A stretch of 64,000 nucleotides of DNA, from contig QHTB01000135.1 of NCBI GenBank assembly GCA_003220615.1, forward strand, positions 57,017-121,016, given 5' to 3'. The notes under the pieces were generated by a model. That model searched no databases, was not told the DNA's origin, and saw nothing but the letters and a program-made list of their open reading frames with translations. Shown here in pieces: positions 47,286 to 55,693 of the stretch (the first letter of the stretch is position 1; every line of letters begins with the position of its first letter). This DNA comes from Candidatus Rokuibacteriota bacterium. GTDB taxonomy: Bacteria; Methylomirabilota; Methylomirabilia; Rokubacteriales; CSP1-6. Position numbers and translations under genes: made by a program.

Positions 47286-48775
47286 TCGCCAACGCGGTCA
47301 CGGCGTTTCTCGACGATCGCGTCGGGACCGGGGACGGTGGATCGCCCGCCGTCGTCACGGCCGACACCACGACAACCTACGCCGAGGTGCTCGCGCTGGC
47401 CACCCGCGCGGGCCAGGGGCTGCGCGCCCTCGGTGTCGAGCCCGAGCAGCGCGTGGCCGTGCTCCTTCCTGACGGCCTTGCCTGGGTGGCCACGTTCTTC
47501 GGCGCTCTTCGGATCGGCGCGATCGCGGTGCCCTTCAACACGCGGCTCAGCGCCGCCGAGTGGACGGACATGCTCCGCGACAGTCGAGCCAGGGTGCTCG
47601 TGGCCGACGCGGCGCTGGCTCGCGTCGTTGCCGGCCACCACGCCGAGCTGCCACACCTGCGGGCGATCGTCGACTTCACGGAGCTCGTCGCCGGCGCCAA
47701 CGACGGGCTCTCCCCGGAACCCGTCGGCCTCGACGCGATGGCCTTCTGGCTCTACACCTCGGGCACGACGGGCGCGGCCAAGGCCGCCGTGCACCTGCAT
47801 CGCGACCTTCTCGCCGGCCGGCCGTATGGCTGCGACGTCCTCGGCGCCAGCGCGACCGACCGGGTCTTCGCCACGTCGAAGCTGTTCTTCGCCTACGCGC
47901 TCGGCAACGCGCTGCTCATCCCGTTCTCCGTCGGCGCGCAGACCTACCTGAGCTCGGCCTGGGCCGAGCCCAACGCCGTCGCCGAGATCGCCGCCAGCTT
48001 CCGTCCGACGCTCCTCTTCTCGGTGCCGACGTTCTATGGACGGTTGCTCCGAGCCGGGCTGCCGAGCGACGCGTTCGCCTCCGTGCGGTGTGCGGTGTCG
48101 GCTGGCGAGCGGCTGCCTGTCGAGATTGGCTCGGCGTTTCGCGAGCGGTTTGGCGTCGAGATCCTGGACGGCATGGGGGCCACCGAGACGATCTTCATGG
48201 TGTTGTCGAACCGGCGGGGCCGAAGCCGGGCGGGATCATCGGGATTGCCGGTACCCGGGGCGGAGGCGCGGCTGCTCGATGCCGACGGTCGCGATGTCCC
48301 GGACGGCGTCGAAGGCGTGCTCCACGTGCGCGCGGCGTCCACCAGTCCGTTTTACTGGAACCGCGTGGACCAATCGCGCCAGGCGTTCATCGGCGAGTGG
48401 TTTCGAACCGGTGACGTCTACGTCCGGGATGCCGAGGGCTTCTATCACCATCGAGGCCGCGACGATGATCGGTTCAAGGTAGCCGGGATGTGGGTCGCGC
48501 CGGCCGACGTCGAGCGCGCATTGTCCGCCCATCCGGCAGTCGCCGACGCCGGCGTCGTCGGCGCCGCCGACGAGCACGGCCTGGTCAAGCCGTTCGCCTT
48601 CGTCGTCCCGAAGGACGCCGCCGCGGCGGCCCATCTCGCCAGCGATCTCGGACGCATTGCCGAGGCCGAACTGCCGGCGCACCAGCGCCCGCGCCGGATC
48701 TTCCTGCTCGCCGAGCTGCCCCGCACCGCGACGGGCAAGCTCCAGCGCTTCCGCCTGCGCGAGCTCGTTCGTTAG
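47282..48775 (+). CDS. Benzoate-CoA-ligase-like AMP-dependent enzyme
   Basis: This 497-residue adenylating enzyme activates a carboxylate to its CoA thioester. FWLYTSGTTGAAKAAVHLHRD is the P-loop and family motif, SKLFFAYALGN is typical of benzoate-CoA ligases, and DGMGATET is the adenylate motif. RGRDDDRFKVAGMWVAP and the catalytic Lys in RTATGKLQRF complete it. An aromatic or small organic acid is the likely substrate; the order with dehydrogenases, a thioesterase and an amino-acid-type importer supports uptake and activation of such a compound. Confidence 0.9.
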   Translation: MIANAVTAFLDDRVGTGDGGSPAVVTADTTTTYAEVLALATRAGQGLRALGVEPEQRVAVLLPDGLAWVATFFGALRIGAIAVPFNTRLSAAEWTDMLRDSRARVLVADAALARVVAGHHAELPHLRAIVDFTELVAGANDGLSPEPVGLDAMAFWLYTSGTTGAAKAAVHLHRDLLAGRPYGCDVLGASATDRVFATSKLFFAYALGNALLIPFSVGAQTYLSSAWAEPNAVAEIAASFRPTLLFSVPTFYGRLLRAGLPSDAFASVRCAVSAGERLPVEIGSAFRERFGVEILDGMGATETIFMVLSNRRGRSRAGSSGLPVPGAEARLLDADGRDVPDGVEGVLHVRAASTSPFYWNRVDQSRQAFIGEWFRTGDVYVRDAEGFYHHRGRDDDRFKVAGMWVAPADVERALSAHPAVADAGVVGAADEHGLVKPFAFVVPKDAAAAAHLASDLGRIAEAELPAHQRPRRIFLLAELPRTATGKLQRFRLRELVR

Positions 48776-48897
48776 ATGAGACCACGCGCACTCCGACCCG
48801 GCCACCCGCGGTCAGTCGATCAATCGGTGAAACGAACGGAGTCCCGGGTACCTCGAACAGGCCACCCACGGTTCCCACCGAGTAAGCGGGTCCTATA

Positions 48898-49323
48898 GTG
48901 CCCACGCACACGACGACGGTGAAAGCGCGCTGGGGCGACACCGATCCCGCCGGCATCGTCTTCTACCCGCGCTTCTACGAGTGGTACGACCTGGGCACCG
49001 AGACGCTGTTCGAGTCCCTCGGCCTGCCCTGGCCCGAGATGTTCCCCCGCGAGGCCATCGTGGGTGTGCCCATCGTCGAGTCGGGATCGACCTTTCTCGC
49101 GCCGATCCGCTATGGCGACGAGGTGAACATCCGCTCCACGGTCGCATGGGTAAAGGAAAAGACGTTCCGCATGGATCACGAGATCACCGTAGGGGCCACG
49201 CTGTGCGCCCGCGGCTTCGAGATTCGCGCGTGGGTGGCCCGGCCGGTCACGGCGGACGACCGGCGGCGGGCCGCGCCGATTCCCGAGCACATCAGCCGCC
49301 TCCTCAAGGCACAGACGGTGTAG
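48898..49323 (+). CDS. 4-hydroxybenzoyl-CoA-thioesterase-like protein
   Basis: This is a 141-residue hot-dog thioesterase. RWGDTDPAGIVFYPRFYEWYD matches 4-hydroxybenzoyl-CoA thioesterase with its catalytic Asp (Asp16 here). It could release aromatic acids from CoA. The start is uncertain: a GTG at 48898 (overlapping a TATAGT-like hexamer) or a GTG at 48916; neither has a ribosome binding site. The 122-bp gap before it holds the imperfect repeat GGCCACCCGCGGT / GGCCACCCACGGT and nothing else I can name. Confidence 0.88.
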   Translation: MPTHTTTVKARWGDTDPAGIVFYPRFYEWYDLGTETLFESLGLPWPEMFPREAIVGVPIVESGSTFLAPIRYGDEVNIRSTVAWVKEKTFRMDHEITVGATLCARGFEIRAWVARPVTADDRRRAAPIPEHISRLLKAQTV

Positions 49324-49349
49324 ATTGAGCCCTCCAAAGGAGGAACCCC

Positions 49350-50564
49350 ATGCGCGGATTGACCCGTCGAACCTTCCTCGCCGGCGCCTCGGCGACTGCG
49401 GCCGGAGTGGCCGTCGGGCCATGGGTGCTGCGCAGCGCGGCTCAAGGCGCGCCGGTCAAGATCGGCCTCGTGCTCCCGTACACCGGGGTCTACGCGGTGC
49501 TGGGCGAATCGATCACGCAGGGCATGGAGCTGGTCTTCGCGCGCGAGAACTGGACCGTGGCCGGCCGCAAGGTCGAGATGATCCGGGAAGACGACGAGAT
49601 GAAGCCACCCGTCGGCATCCGTAAGACGGAGAAGCTCATCGATTCGGACAATGTCGACATCCTCACCGGGCCCGTGCACAGCGGCATCCTCATGGGCATG
49701 CGCGACAAGGTGCACAACAGCAAGACGATCCTGATCGTGTCCAACGCCGGCGCCGACGCGATCAGCCGCGAGCGCTGCTCGCGGTGGATCTTCCGCACGT
49801 CGTTCTCGAACTGGCAGCCGAACCAGCCAATGGGCGGCTGGGTGGCCAATCACGTCGCCAAAGAAGTCTTCATCACCGCGCCCAACTATCAGGCGGGGAA
49901 AGATCAGCTCGGCGCGTTCAAGGAGACGTTCGTGCCGGCCGGTGGCAAGCTGGTCGGTGAAGATTACCCGAAGCTCGGCGAGACGGACTACGCGCCGTAC
50001 CTCACCAAGATCAAGCAGTCGGGCGCCAAGGCCGTGTACGCCTTCTTTTCGGGGACCGACGCCGTGAACTTCGTGAAGCAGTACGACGACTTTGGATTGA
50101 AGCAGTCGATCAAGCTCACCGGGGCCGGCTTCCTCACCGAGCCCGACGTGTTGCCGGCTCAGGGCAAGTCGGCGCTGGGCGTGATCACGGGCCACTTCTA
50201 CACGCCGCAACTCGACAGCCCAACGAACCGGAAGTTCGTCGCCGATTTCAAGGCGAAGTTCGCCAACAAAACGCCGGACGGCTTCGCCTGCCAGGGCTAC
50301 GACACGGCCGAGGTCATCGTCCGTGCGCTGAAGGCGGTGAACGGGAACACCAAGGACAAGGACAAGCTGGTCGACGCGATCGCCCGGGTCGAGTTCGATA
50401 GCCCACGGGGTCGCTTCCGCTTCGACCCGAAGACGCACAACGTCATCCAGCCGTTCATCTACGTGCGCGAGGTGAAGGAAGTGTCGGGCGGCCTCGACAA
50501 CGTGCCGATCGACAAGATCGCCAACGTCACCGATCCCGGCACCGGCTGCACCTTGCCGGCTTGA
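49350..50564 (+). CDS. Liv-type ABC transporter substrate-binding protein
   Basis: This 404-residue exported binding protein has a Tat-type signal: twin-arginine TRRTFLAGASATAAGVAVG, so it is probably exported folded. The mature part starts VKIGLVLPYTGVYAVLGE, the standard LivJ-type fold. Rokubacteria-like genomes hold many such proteins for amino acids, amides or aromatic acids, and the ligand is unknown. AAAGGAGG precedes the ATG. It heads livH-livM-livG-livF. Confidence 0.9.
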   Translation: MRGLTRRTFLAGASATAAGVAVGPWVLRSAAQGAPVKIGLVLPYTGVYAVLGESITQGMELVFARENWTVAGRKVEMIREDDEMKPPVGIRKTEKLIDSDNVDILTGPVHSGILMGMRDKVHNSKTILIVSNAGADAISRERCSRWIFRTSFSNWQPNQPMGGWVANHVAKEVFITAPNYQAGKDQLGAFKETFVPAGGKLVGEDYPKLGETDYAPYLTKIKQSGAKAVYAFFSGTDAVNFVKQYDDFGLKQSIKLTGAGFLTEPDVLPAQGKSALGVITGHFYTPQLDSPTNRKFVADFKAKFANKTPDGFACQGYDTAEVIVRALKAVNGNTKDKDKLVDAIARVEFDSPRGRFRFDPKTHNVIQPFIYVREVKEVSGGLDNVPIDKIANVTDPGTGCTLPA

Positions 50565-50571
50565 TGGAGAT

Positions 50572-50594
50572 GGGGGGCCGTCGGACGGCCCCCC
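50572..50594 (+). terminator. Strong GC hairpin between binding protein and permease
   Basis: A 10-bp perfect stem (GGGGGGCCGT with ACGGCCCCCC) with a three-base loop lies 8 bp after the binding-protein stop. No T-run follows. Such elements stabilise or partly terminate the message so that binding protein is made in excess of the membrane subunits. Confidence 0.6.
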
Positions 50595-50658
50595 AATCCC
50601 CCCGCGTGCGGCTGGGAACCGCCCCGGCAAAGCCGCGGCGGTCCTCGATGTAGCCGTC

Positions 50659-51528
50659 GTGTTCGTGCCCGACTTCTTCGGCCAGGCCCTGAATGGGCTG
50701 TCATACGGCGTCCTGCTCTTTCTCCTCTCGGTCGGTCTCACGCTCATCTTCGGCATGCTCGACGTGGTCAACCTCGCTCACGGGTCGTTCTACATGCTCG
50801 GCGCCTACGCCGGCCTCGCCACGATTGGGGCCACCGGGAACTTCTGGCTCGCCCTCGTCGTCGCGCCGCTCGCGGTGGGCGTGATCGGCGCCGTCATGGA
50901 GCGGCTCGTGCTGCGCCCGCTCTACGTGCGTTCGCCGCTCGACCAGGTGCTCCTCACGTTCGGGTTCATCTACCTCTTCGAGGACCTCGTGAAGTGGATC
51001 TGGGGTGGACGCATCCGCTCCATCCCACCCCCCGATCTCTTCTCACGCTCGGTGAAGATCTTTGAGGCCACCGTGCCCTCCTACCGCCTGTTCGTCATCG
51101 TCTTCGGCCTCGTGGTGGCGCTCCTGCTCTGGCTGCTGATCGAGCGCACGCGCCTGGGCTCGGTCATCCGCGCCGGCGTCTTCGACGCCGAGATGGCCGC
51201 CGGCCTCGGCATCAACATTCCCCTCGTCTTCACCTCGGTCTTCGCGTTCGGGGCCGCGCTCGGTGGGCTCTCCGGCGTGATCGCGGGACCGATCCAGTCA
51301 GCGTCGCCGCCGATGGGCGCCGGCATCCTGATCCCGGCCCTCATCGTCGTCGTGGTCGGCGGCCTGGGAAGCCTCAAGGGCTCACTGGTGGGCAGCCTGA
51401 TCATCGGGCAGGCCGAAACGTTCGGGAAGGCCTGGCTGCCCGGGGCGTCGATGCTGATGATCTATGTCGTCATGGCGCTGGTCGTCCTGGCCCGACCGCA
51501 GGGCCTCTTCGGCCGTCCCCTCCGATGA
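50659..51528 (+). CDS. livH: Liv-type ABC transporter permease (LivH)
   Basis: This is a 289-residue inner-membrane permease. LNGLSYGVLLFLLSVGLTLIFGML and VNLAHGSFYMLGAYAG are the standard LivH start. VVVVGGLGSLKGSLVGSLIIG is the cytoplasmic coupling region. The GTG start is at 50659. The stop overlaps livM as ATGA. Confidence 0.92.
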   Translation: MFVPDFFGQALNGLSYGVLLFLLSVGLTLIFGMLDVVNLAHGSFYMLGAYAGLATIGATGNFWLALVVAPLAVGVIGAVMERLVLRPLYVRSPLDQVLLTFGFIYLFEDLVKWIWGGRIRSIPPPDLFSRSVKIFEATVPSYRLFVIVFGLVVALLLWLLIERTRLGSVIRAGVFDAEMAAGLGINIPLVFTSVFAFGAALGGLSGVIAGPIQSASPPMGAGILIPALIVVVVGGLGSLKGSLVGSLIIGQAETFGKAWLPGASMLMIYVVMALVVLARPQGLFGRPLR

Positions 51529-52475
51529 AGCTAAAGCTCGCCGGCTTCACCGTCGTCCTGCTCGTGCTCGCGTTGGCGCCGGGGTTTCTCGGGACGTACC
51601 CGGTCAAGCTGTTGCAGGAGATCCTCATCTGGGGCGTGTTCGCGATGAGCCTTGATCTGATCATGGGCTATGCCGGGATGGTGTCGTTCGGCCACTCCGC
51701 TTTCTTCGGCGTCGGCGGCTACGTGGCCGCGCTGGCGCTGAGCCGCGACGCGGCTCTCACGTCGGCGCTGGTGCTTCCGGCCCTCGCCGCGGCCCTCGCC
51801 GCGCTCGTGATCGGGTTCTTCTCGATCCGGGTGAGTGGCGTGTACTTCATCATGCTGACGCTGGCGTTCTCGCAGATGTTCTACGCGGTGACCTTCCAGG
51901 CGGCCTGGCTCGGCGCCGAAGACGGAATCGTCGGCGTGCCCCGCCCGCGGATCGCCGGCCTCGAGCTCGGCGACGCCCGGCGGTTTCACCTCTACCTGAT
52001 CGTCCTCGTGGCCCTCGCCGCGCTCGCGTTGTGGCGCATCGTGCAGTCGCCCTTCGGCCACGTGCTCCGGGGGATCCGCGAGAACGAAGCGCGCATGCAG
52101 GCGGTCGGCTACGCGGTCGGGCGTTACAAGCTGCTCGCCTTCGTCATCGCGGGGGCCATCGCCGGCCTCGCCGGCTCGCTGTACACGCAGTTCGTTGGAT
52201 CGATCACGCCGGATGCGTTCCTGTGGACGACCTCGGGCGAAGCGCTCCTGATGGTGATCATCGGCGGGACGGGCACGCTCTTCGGCGGTGGGTTGGGTGC
52301 CGCGGCCTTCATCCTGCTCCAGAGCCTCGTCAGCTCCTACACGGAGCGATGGATGCTCATCCTCGGACTGACCTTCATCTTGTTCGTGCTCTTCGCGCCC
52401 GGGGGGGTCATCGGCGCGCTCAGTGGCATTGCGAGCCGAGGCGCCGCCGCGGCGACGAGGCGAGCGGTGAAATGA
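51525..52475 (+). CDS. livM: Liv-type ABC transporter permease (LivM)
   Basis: This is a 316-residue inner-membrane permease. SLDLIMGYAGMVSFGHSAFFGVGGY, VSGVYFIMLTLAFSQMF and GIRENEARMQAVGY are LivM motifs. The last residues (SGIASRGAAAATRRAVK) lie in the repeated region that continues past its stop. The stop overlaps the first of two micro-ORFs as ATGA. Confidence 0.92.
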   Translation: MKLKLAGFTVVLLVLALAPGFLGTYPVKLLQEILIWGVFAMSLDLIMGYAGMVSFGHSAFFGVGGYVAALALSRDAALTSALVLPALAAALAALVIGFFSIRVSGVYFIMLTLAFSQMFYAVTFQAAWLGAEDGIVGVPRPRIAGLELGDARRFHLYLIVLVALAALALWRIVQSPFGHVLRGIRENEARMQAVGYAVGRYKLLAFVIAGAIAGLAGSLYTQFVGSITPDAFLWTTSGEALLMVIIGGTGTLFGGGLGAAAFILLQSLVSSYTERWMLILGLTFILFVLFAPGGVIGALSGIASRGAAAATRRAVK

Positions 52476-52528
52476 CCGAAAAATGGGCGAGCCGAGGCGC
52501 CGCCGCGGCGCGTGGCCGTGCGAAGTGA
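52472..52528 (+). CDS. Micro-ORF 1 between livM and livG (18 residues)
   Basis: MTEKWASRGAAAARGRAK starts at the ATGA overlapping the livM stop and shares its first three residues with LivG. It arises from the duplication of the livG start. It is probably a by-product or a reinitiation step, not a functional peptide. Confidence 0.35.
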   Translation: MTEKWASRGAAAARGRAK

Positions 52529-52558
52529 GGCCGCCCGGCGGACGAGCTGAGCGGTGAG

Positions 52559-52582
52559 ATGACCGAAAATAACGAGCGGTGA
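52559..52582 (+). CDS. Micro-ORF 2 upstream of livG (7 residues)
   Basis: MTENNER begins in the second copy of the duplicated livG start and stops one base before the livG ATG. Ribosomes ending here could restart on livG, so it may set livG translation. Confidence 0.35.
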   Translation: MTENNER

Positions 52583-52583
52583 A

Positions 52584-53345
52584 ATGACCGAAAATCGGCC
52601 CCTCCTCGAGATTCGGAACCTGACCCACAGCTTCCGTGCGCTGACCGCGGTCAACGGCGTGTCGATGACGGTCGAGCCGAGGGAACGCCGCGCGATCATC
52701 GGTCCGAACGGGGCCGGGAAGACGACGCTCTTCAACGTGATCAGTGGGCACCTTCAGCCGACCCGAGGCACCATCGTCTTCCAGGGACGACCGCTCGGCG
52801 GATTGCCGCCGCACGCCGTCGCCCGCCTGGGCATCTCACGATCGTTCCAGCGCAACAACGTGTTCACTGGTCTCAGCGTGCTCGAGAACCTGAGACTGGC
52901 CGCGGCGGCTGGTGAGCGTGGCTCCTTCAGCCTCTTCGGTTCGGTGACGCGGATGGTGCGCCCGCTCGGCAGAGCTCGTGAAATTGCCGAAGCTGTCGGG
53001 TTGACGGGCCGCCTCGAGACGCCAGCGGGAGCGCTGTCGTACGGCGAGCAGCGCCAGCTCGAGATCGGCATCGCGCTCGCCACGTCACCGACGCTACTCC
53101 TGCTCGACGAGCCGACCGCCGGCATGTCGCCGGAAGAGACGCAGCGGATGACGCGGCTGTTGGCCGGGTTGCCCCGCGACGTCACCGTGCTCATCATCGA
53201 GCACGACATGGACGTGGTCTTCTCCCTGTCCGACCGGATCACCGTGCTCCACTATGGCGAAGTGCTTGCGGAAGGGACGCCCGACGCCGTGCGTGGCGAT
53301 CCCCGCGTGTACGAGGTCTATCTCGGGACCGACGACGAGCGCTGA
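52584..53345 (+). CDS. livG: Liv-type ABC transporter ATP-binding protein (LivG)
   Basis: This is a 253-residue ATPase: Walker A GPNGAGKTTLFNVISG, signature LSYGEQRQLEIGIALA, Walker B LLLLDEPTAGMSPEE and switch His in IIEHDMDVVFSLSD. It starts at the third copy of the duplicated start sequence (52584), preceded by GAGCGGTG. Confidence 0.93.
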   Translation: MTENRPLLEIRNLTHSFRALTAVNGVSMTVEPRERRAIIGPNGAGKTTLFNVISGHLQPTRGTIVFQGRPLGGLPPHAVARLGISRSFQRNNVFTGLSVLENLRLAAAAGERGSFSLFGSVTRMVRPLGRAREIAEAVGLTGRLETPAGALSYGEQRQLEIGIALATSPTLLLLDEPTAGMSPEETQRMTRLLAGLPRDVTVLIIEHDMDVVFSLSDRITVLHYGEVLAEGTPDAVRGDPRVYEVYLGTDDER

Positions 53346-53347
53346 CG

Positions 53348-54058
53348 ATGCTCGAGATCGCGGACGTCCACGCGTACTACGGCGACAGCCACGTCCTGCA
53401 CGGGGTGTCGCTGCACGTCGCTGCCGGCGAGGCCGTGGCGCTCCTCGGCCGCAACGGCGCCGGGAAGACGACGCTGATTCGCTCGGTGGTCGGCTTCACG
53501 CCTCCGCGCGCCGGCCGGATCAGCTTCGACGGCCGACCGATCGAAGGCCGCACCGCCTATGCTATTGCGCGGCTCGGCATCGGCCTGGTTCCCCAGGGGC
53601 GCCGCATCTTCGCGCCGCTCAGCGTGAGCGAGAACCTGATGCTCGGCGCACGGAAACCGACGGCTCGGCAAGGTACGCGACAATTCACCCGCGAGCGCGC
53701 GTACGAGCTGTTTCCGCGACTCCGTGAGCGGGCGCTGCAGGGCGGCGGCACGTTGTCCGGCGGCGAGCAGCAGATGCTCGCGGTCGCCCGCGCGCTCATG
53801 ACCAACCCGCACCTGCTCCTGCTCGACGAGCCCTCGGAGGGACTCGCGCCGCTCATCGTGCGCGAGATCGGACGCGTGCTGATCGGGCTCAAGCAGCAGG
53901 GACTCTCGATCCTGCTGGTGGAACAGAACGTGCCGCTGGCGCTCCGCGTGGCCGACCGCGTCTACGTCATGAACAAGGGCCAGATCGTGTACGAAGGCTC
54001 GTCGGCGGCGCTGGCGGCCGACGAGGACGTCAAGCGCCGCTTTCTCGGCGTATCCTGA
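53348..54058 (+). CDS. livF: Liv-type ABC transporter ATP-binding protein (LivF)
   Basis: This is a 236-residue ATPase: Walker A GRNGAGKTTLIRSVVG, signature LSGGEQQMLAVARALM, Walker B LLLLDEPSEGLAPLI, and the short C-terminus of LivF. It starts 2 bp after the livG stop. It completes a five-gene importer. Confidence 0.93.
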   Translation: MLEIADVHAYYGDSHVLHGVSLHVAAGEAVALLGRNGAGKTTLIRSVVGFTPPRAGRISFDGRPIEGRTAYAIARLGIGLVPQGRRIFAPLSVSENLMLGARKPTARQGTRQFTRERAYELFPRLRERALQGGGTLSGGEQQMLAVARALMTNPHLLLLDEPSEGLAPLIVREIGRVLIGLKQQGLSILLVEQNVPLALRVADRVYVMNKGQIVYEGSSAALAADEDVKRRFLGVS

Positions 54059-54066
54059 GGGGCGCG

Positions 54067-54921
54067 ATGCCCTGGATCGATCCCGACTTTCCGAAGACCG
54101 CGACACCGAGTGATCTCGTCGGCCGCGTGCTCGGTCTGAACCCCGGCATGATGACGGGGCCGGGGACGAACACGTATCTGGTCGGCCGCCGAGATCCCAT
54201 CCTGATCGACACCGGCATCGGTCTTCCCGAGTACGTCCCCAATCTCGACGGCTATCTACGCGAGCGGGGCTGGCGCCAGCCCTCCCGCGTCGTGCTCACG
54301 CACCGCCACCGCGATCACATCGGCGGCGTCGCGCACCTGCGCGAGCGCTTCGGCGGCCTGCGCGTCTCGAAGATGATCCATCGCGACGCCGGCCTGCCCG
54401 ATGGGATCGACGACCTGCGCGACGGTCAGGACGTGCACAGTGACGGCGTCACGCTCGTGCCCATCTACACGCCCGGTCACGCCTCCGATCATCTGTGCTA
54501 CTACCTGCCCGAGGAGAAGGCGCTCTTCACCGGTGACGTCGTGCTGGGTGGGTCGACGACCGTCATTCCCTCGGACGACGGCGACCTGCTCGACTACATG
54601 GCGTCGCTGCGCCGCCTGCAGTCGCTCGAGCTGCGCCGAATTTATCCGGCCCACGGCCCCGTCATCGACGATCCCCAGGCTCGGATCGCCGAGTACATCG
54701 CGCATCGTCACCAGCGCGAGCGCCAGATCCTCGACGCGCTGAGCGCCGGGCCGAGCGTCATCCCCGACGTCGTCAAGCGCGTGTACGTCGACGTCGCCCC
54801 CGCGCTCCACGGCATCGCCGCCATGTCGGTGGAGTCACACCTGAAGAAGCTGAAGCGCGAGGGGCGGGTGAGGGAGACGGTCCAGCGAGACGCACCGTCG
54901 CGGTGGGAGCTGGTCGGTTAG
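54067..54921 (+). CDS. Metallo-beta-lactamase-fold hydrolase, LACTB2-like
   Basis: This is a 284-residue protein. THRHRDHIGG is the zinc motif HxHxDH, and GHASDHLCYYLPE, FTGDVVLGGSTTV and YPAHGPVIDDP supply the other ligands. The C-terminal winged-helix part is as in LACTB2-like proteins, some of which cleave RNA or thioesters. It is in line with livF (8-bp gap), with GAGGGG upstream. Confidence 0.85.
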   Translation: MPWIDPDFPKTATPSDLVGRVLGLNPGMMTGPGTNTYLVGRRDPILIDTGIGLPEYVPNLDGYLRERGWRQPSRVVLTHRHRDHIGGVAHLRERFGGLRVSKMIHRDAGLPDGIDDLRDGQDVHSDGVTLVPIYTPGHASDHLCYYLPEEKALFTGDVVLGGSTTVIPSDDGDLLDYMASLRRLQSLELRRIYPAHGPVIDDPQARIAEYIAHRHQRERQILDALSAGPSVIPDVVKRVYVDVAPALHGIAAMSVESHLKKLKREGRVRETVQRDAPSRWELVG

Positions 54922-54937
54922 GCGAAGCCGGACGGTC

Positions 54938-55669
54938 TCAGCGCGTCCGGCGCCGCGCGGCGTCCACGACGGCGGCGAAGAGCGCGCGGGCGGCCGCGTC
55001 CCGCTCTATCAGATCCTCCGGATGCCACTGGACACCGAGCACGAACGAGTGCGCGCCGTCCATCTCGACGCCCTCGATGATGCCGTCCTCGGCCCACGCG
55101 ACCTCGCGCAGCCCCGCGCCCAGTCGCTTGATCGCCTGGTGATGGAACGAGTTCACCTCGAGCTCGGTCGCGCCCACCACGGAGCCCAGGCGCGTGCCCT
55201 CACCCATGACCTTCACCCGGTGGGTCGATTGGTGACGCGGCGCCTTCTGGCTATGGTCGATGGCGCTTCCGGGCTCGCTCGGGATGTCCTGGTAGAGCGT
55301 GCCGCCGAGCGCGATGTTGAGGACCTGGATCCCGCGGCAGATGGCGAGCAGGGGCACGCCGTCGTCCAGCGCCCGGCGCGTGAAGCCCAGCTCGAGCTCG
55401 TCTCGCTCGGCTGACACCTCGTACACCTTGGCGTGCGGCGGCTCGCCGAAGCGCGCTGGATCGACGTCGCCGCCCCCGCTGAGCACCAGCGCGTCGAGCC
55501 GCGTCCACAGCGCCGCGCGCGTGGCCTCGTCGAGATGGGGCGGCAGCAGGACGGGGGCACCACCCGCGGCTTGAACGGCGCGGACGTAGGCGGCGTTCAC
55601 GTAGGCGCGCTCGGGAGAGCTGCCGAACGTGACGGACGTCGTCAGGCCGACCAGCGGACGGGAGGCCAT
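54938..55669 (-). CDS. Class I glutamine amidotransferase-like hydrolase, PuuD type
   Basis: This 243-residue peptidase C26 protein resembles gamma-glutamyl-gamma-aminobutyrate hydrolase. The nucleophile Cys is in LLAICRGIQVLNIALGG, and His/Glu are in VLGVQWHPEDLIE. It would cleave gamma-glutamyl amides, and next to a gamma-glutamyltransferase that is a sensible pairing. The start at 55669 has TACAAT 5 nt upstream and no ribosome binding site. Confidence 0.88.
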   Translation of the reverse strand: MASRPLVGLTTSVTFGSSPERAYVNAAYVRAVQAAGGAPVLLPPHLDEATRAALWTRLDALVLSGGGDVDPARFGEPPHAKVYEVSAERDELELGFTRRALDDGVPLLAICRGIQVLNIALGGTLYQDIPSEPGSAIDHSQKAPRHQSTHRVKVMGEGTRLGSVVGATELEVNSFHHQAIKRLGAGLREVAWAEDGIIEGVEMDGAHSFVLGVQWHPEDLIERDAAARALFAAVVDAARRRTR

Positions 55670-55674
55670 GCCCC

Positions 55675-55684
55675 ATTGTATGAT
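55675..55684. promoter_or_regulatory. Overlapping divergent -10 elements in a 24-bp gap
   Basis: ATTGTATGAT contains TATGAT (55679-55684) for the plus strand, 9 nt before its ATG, and TACAAT on the minus strand (55675-55680), 5 nt before its ATG. Only 24 bp separate the two start codons, so both messages should be leaderless and mutually exclusive in polymerase binding. Confidence 0.55.
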
Positions 55685-55693
55685 GTGCCCACT

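Larger units (their letters stand above)
52431..52594 (+). repeat. Local duplications at the livM-livG junction
   Basis: A 21-bp unit GAGCGGTGAAATGACCGAAAA occurs three times: 52462-52482, 52549-52569 (one mismatch) and 52574-52594. Each contains ATGACCGAAAA, the livG start. A second 24-bp unit, beginning GCGAGCCGAGGCG, occurs identically at 52431-52454 and 52487-52510. The end of livM and the start of livG were evidently duplicated, leaving two extra start codons upstream of livG. Confidence 0.9.

Noticed and set aside
48894..48899. TATAGT as a leaderless promoter for the thioesterase gene
   Set aside because: It overlaps the GTG at 48898 and is 16 nt before the alternative GTG at 48916, so neither spacing fits the pattern.
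52031..52528. 165-codon plus-strand frame ending in the livM-livG repeat
   Set aside because: It is an out-of-frame shadow of livM; only its last 18 codons coincide with micro-ORF 1.
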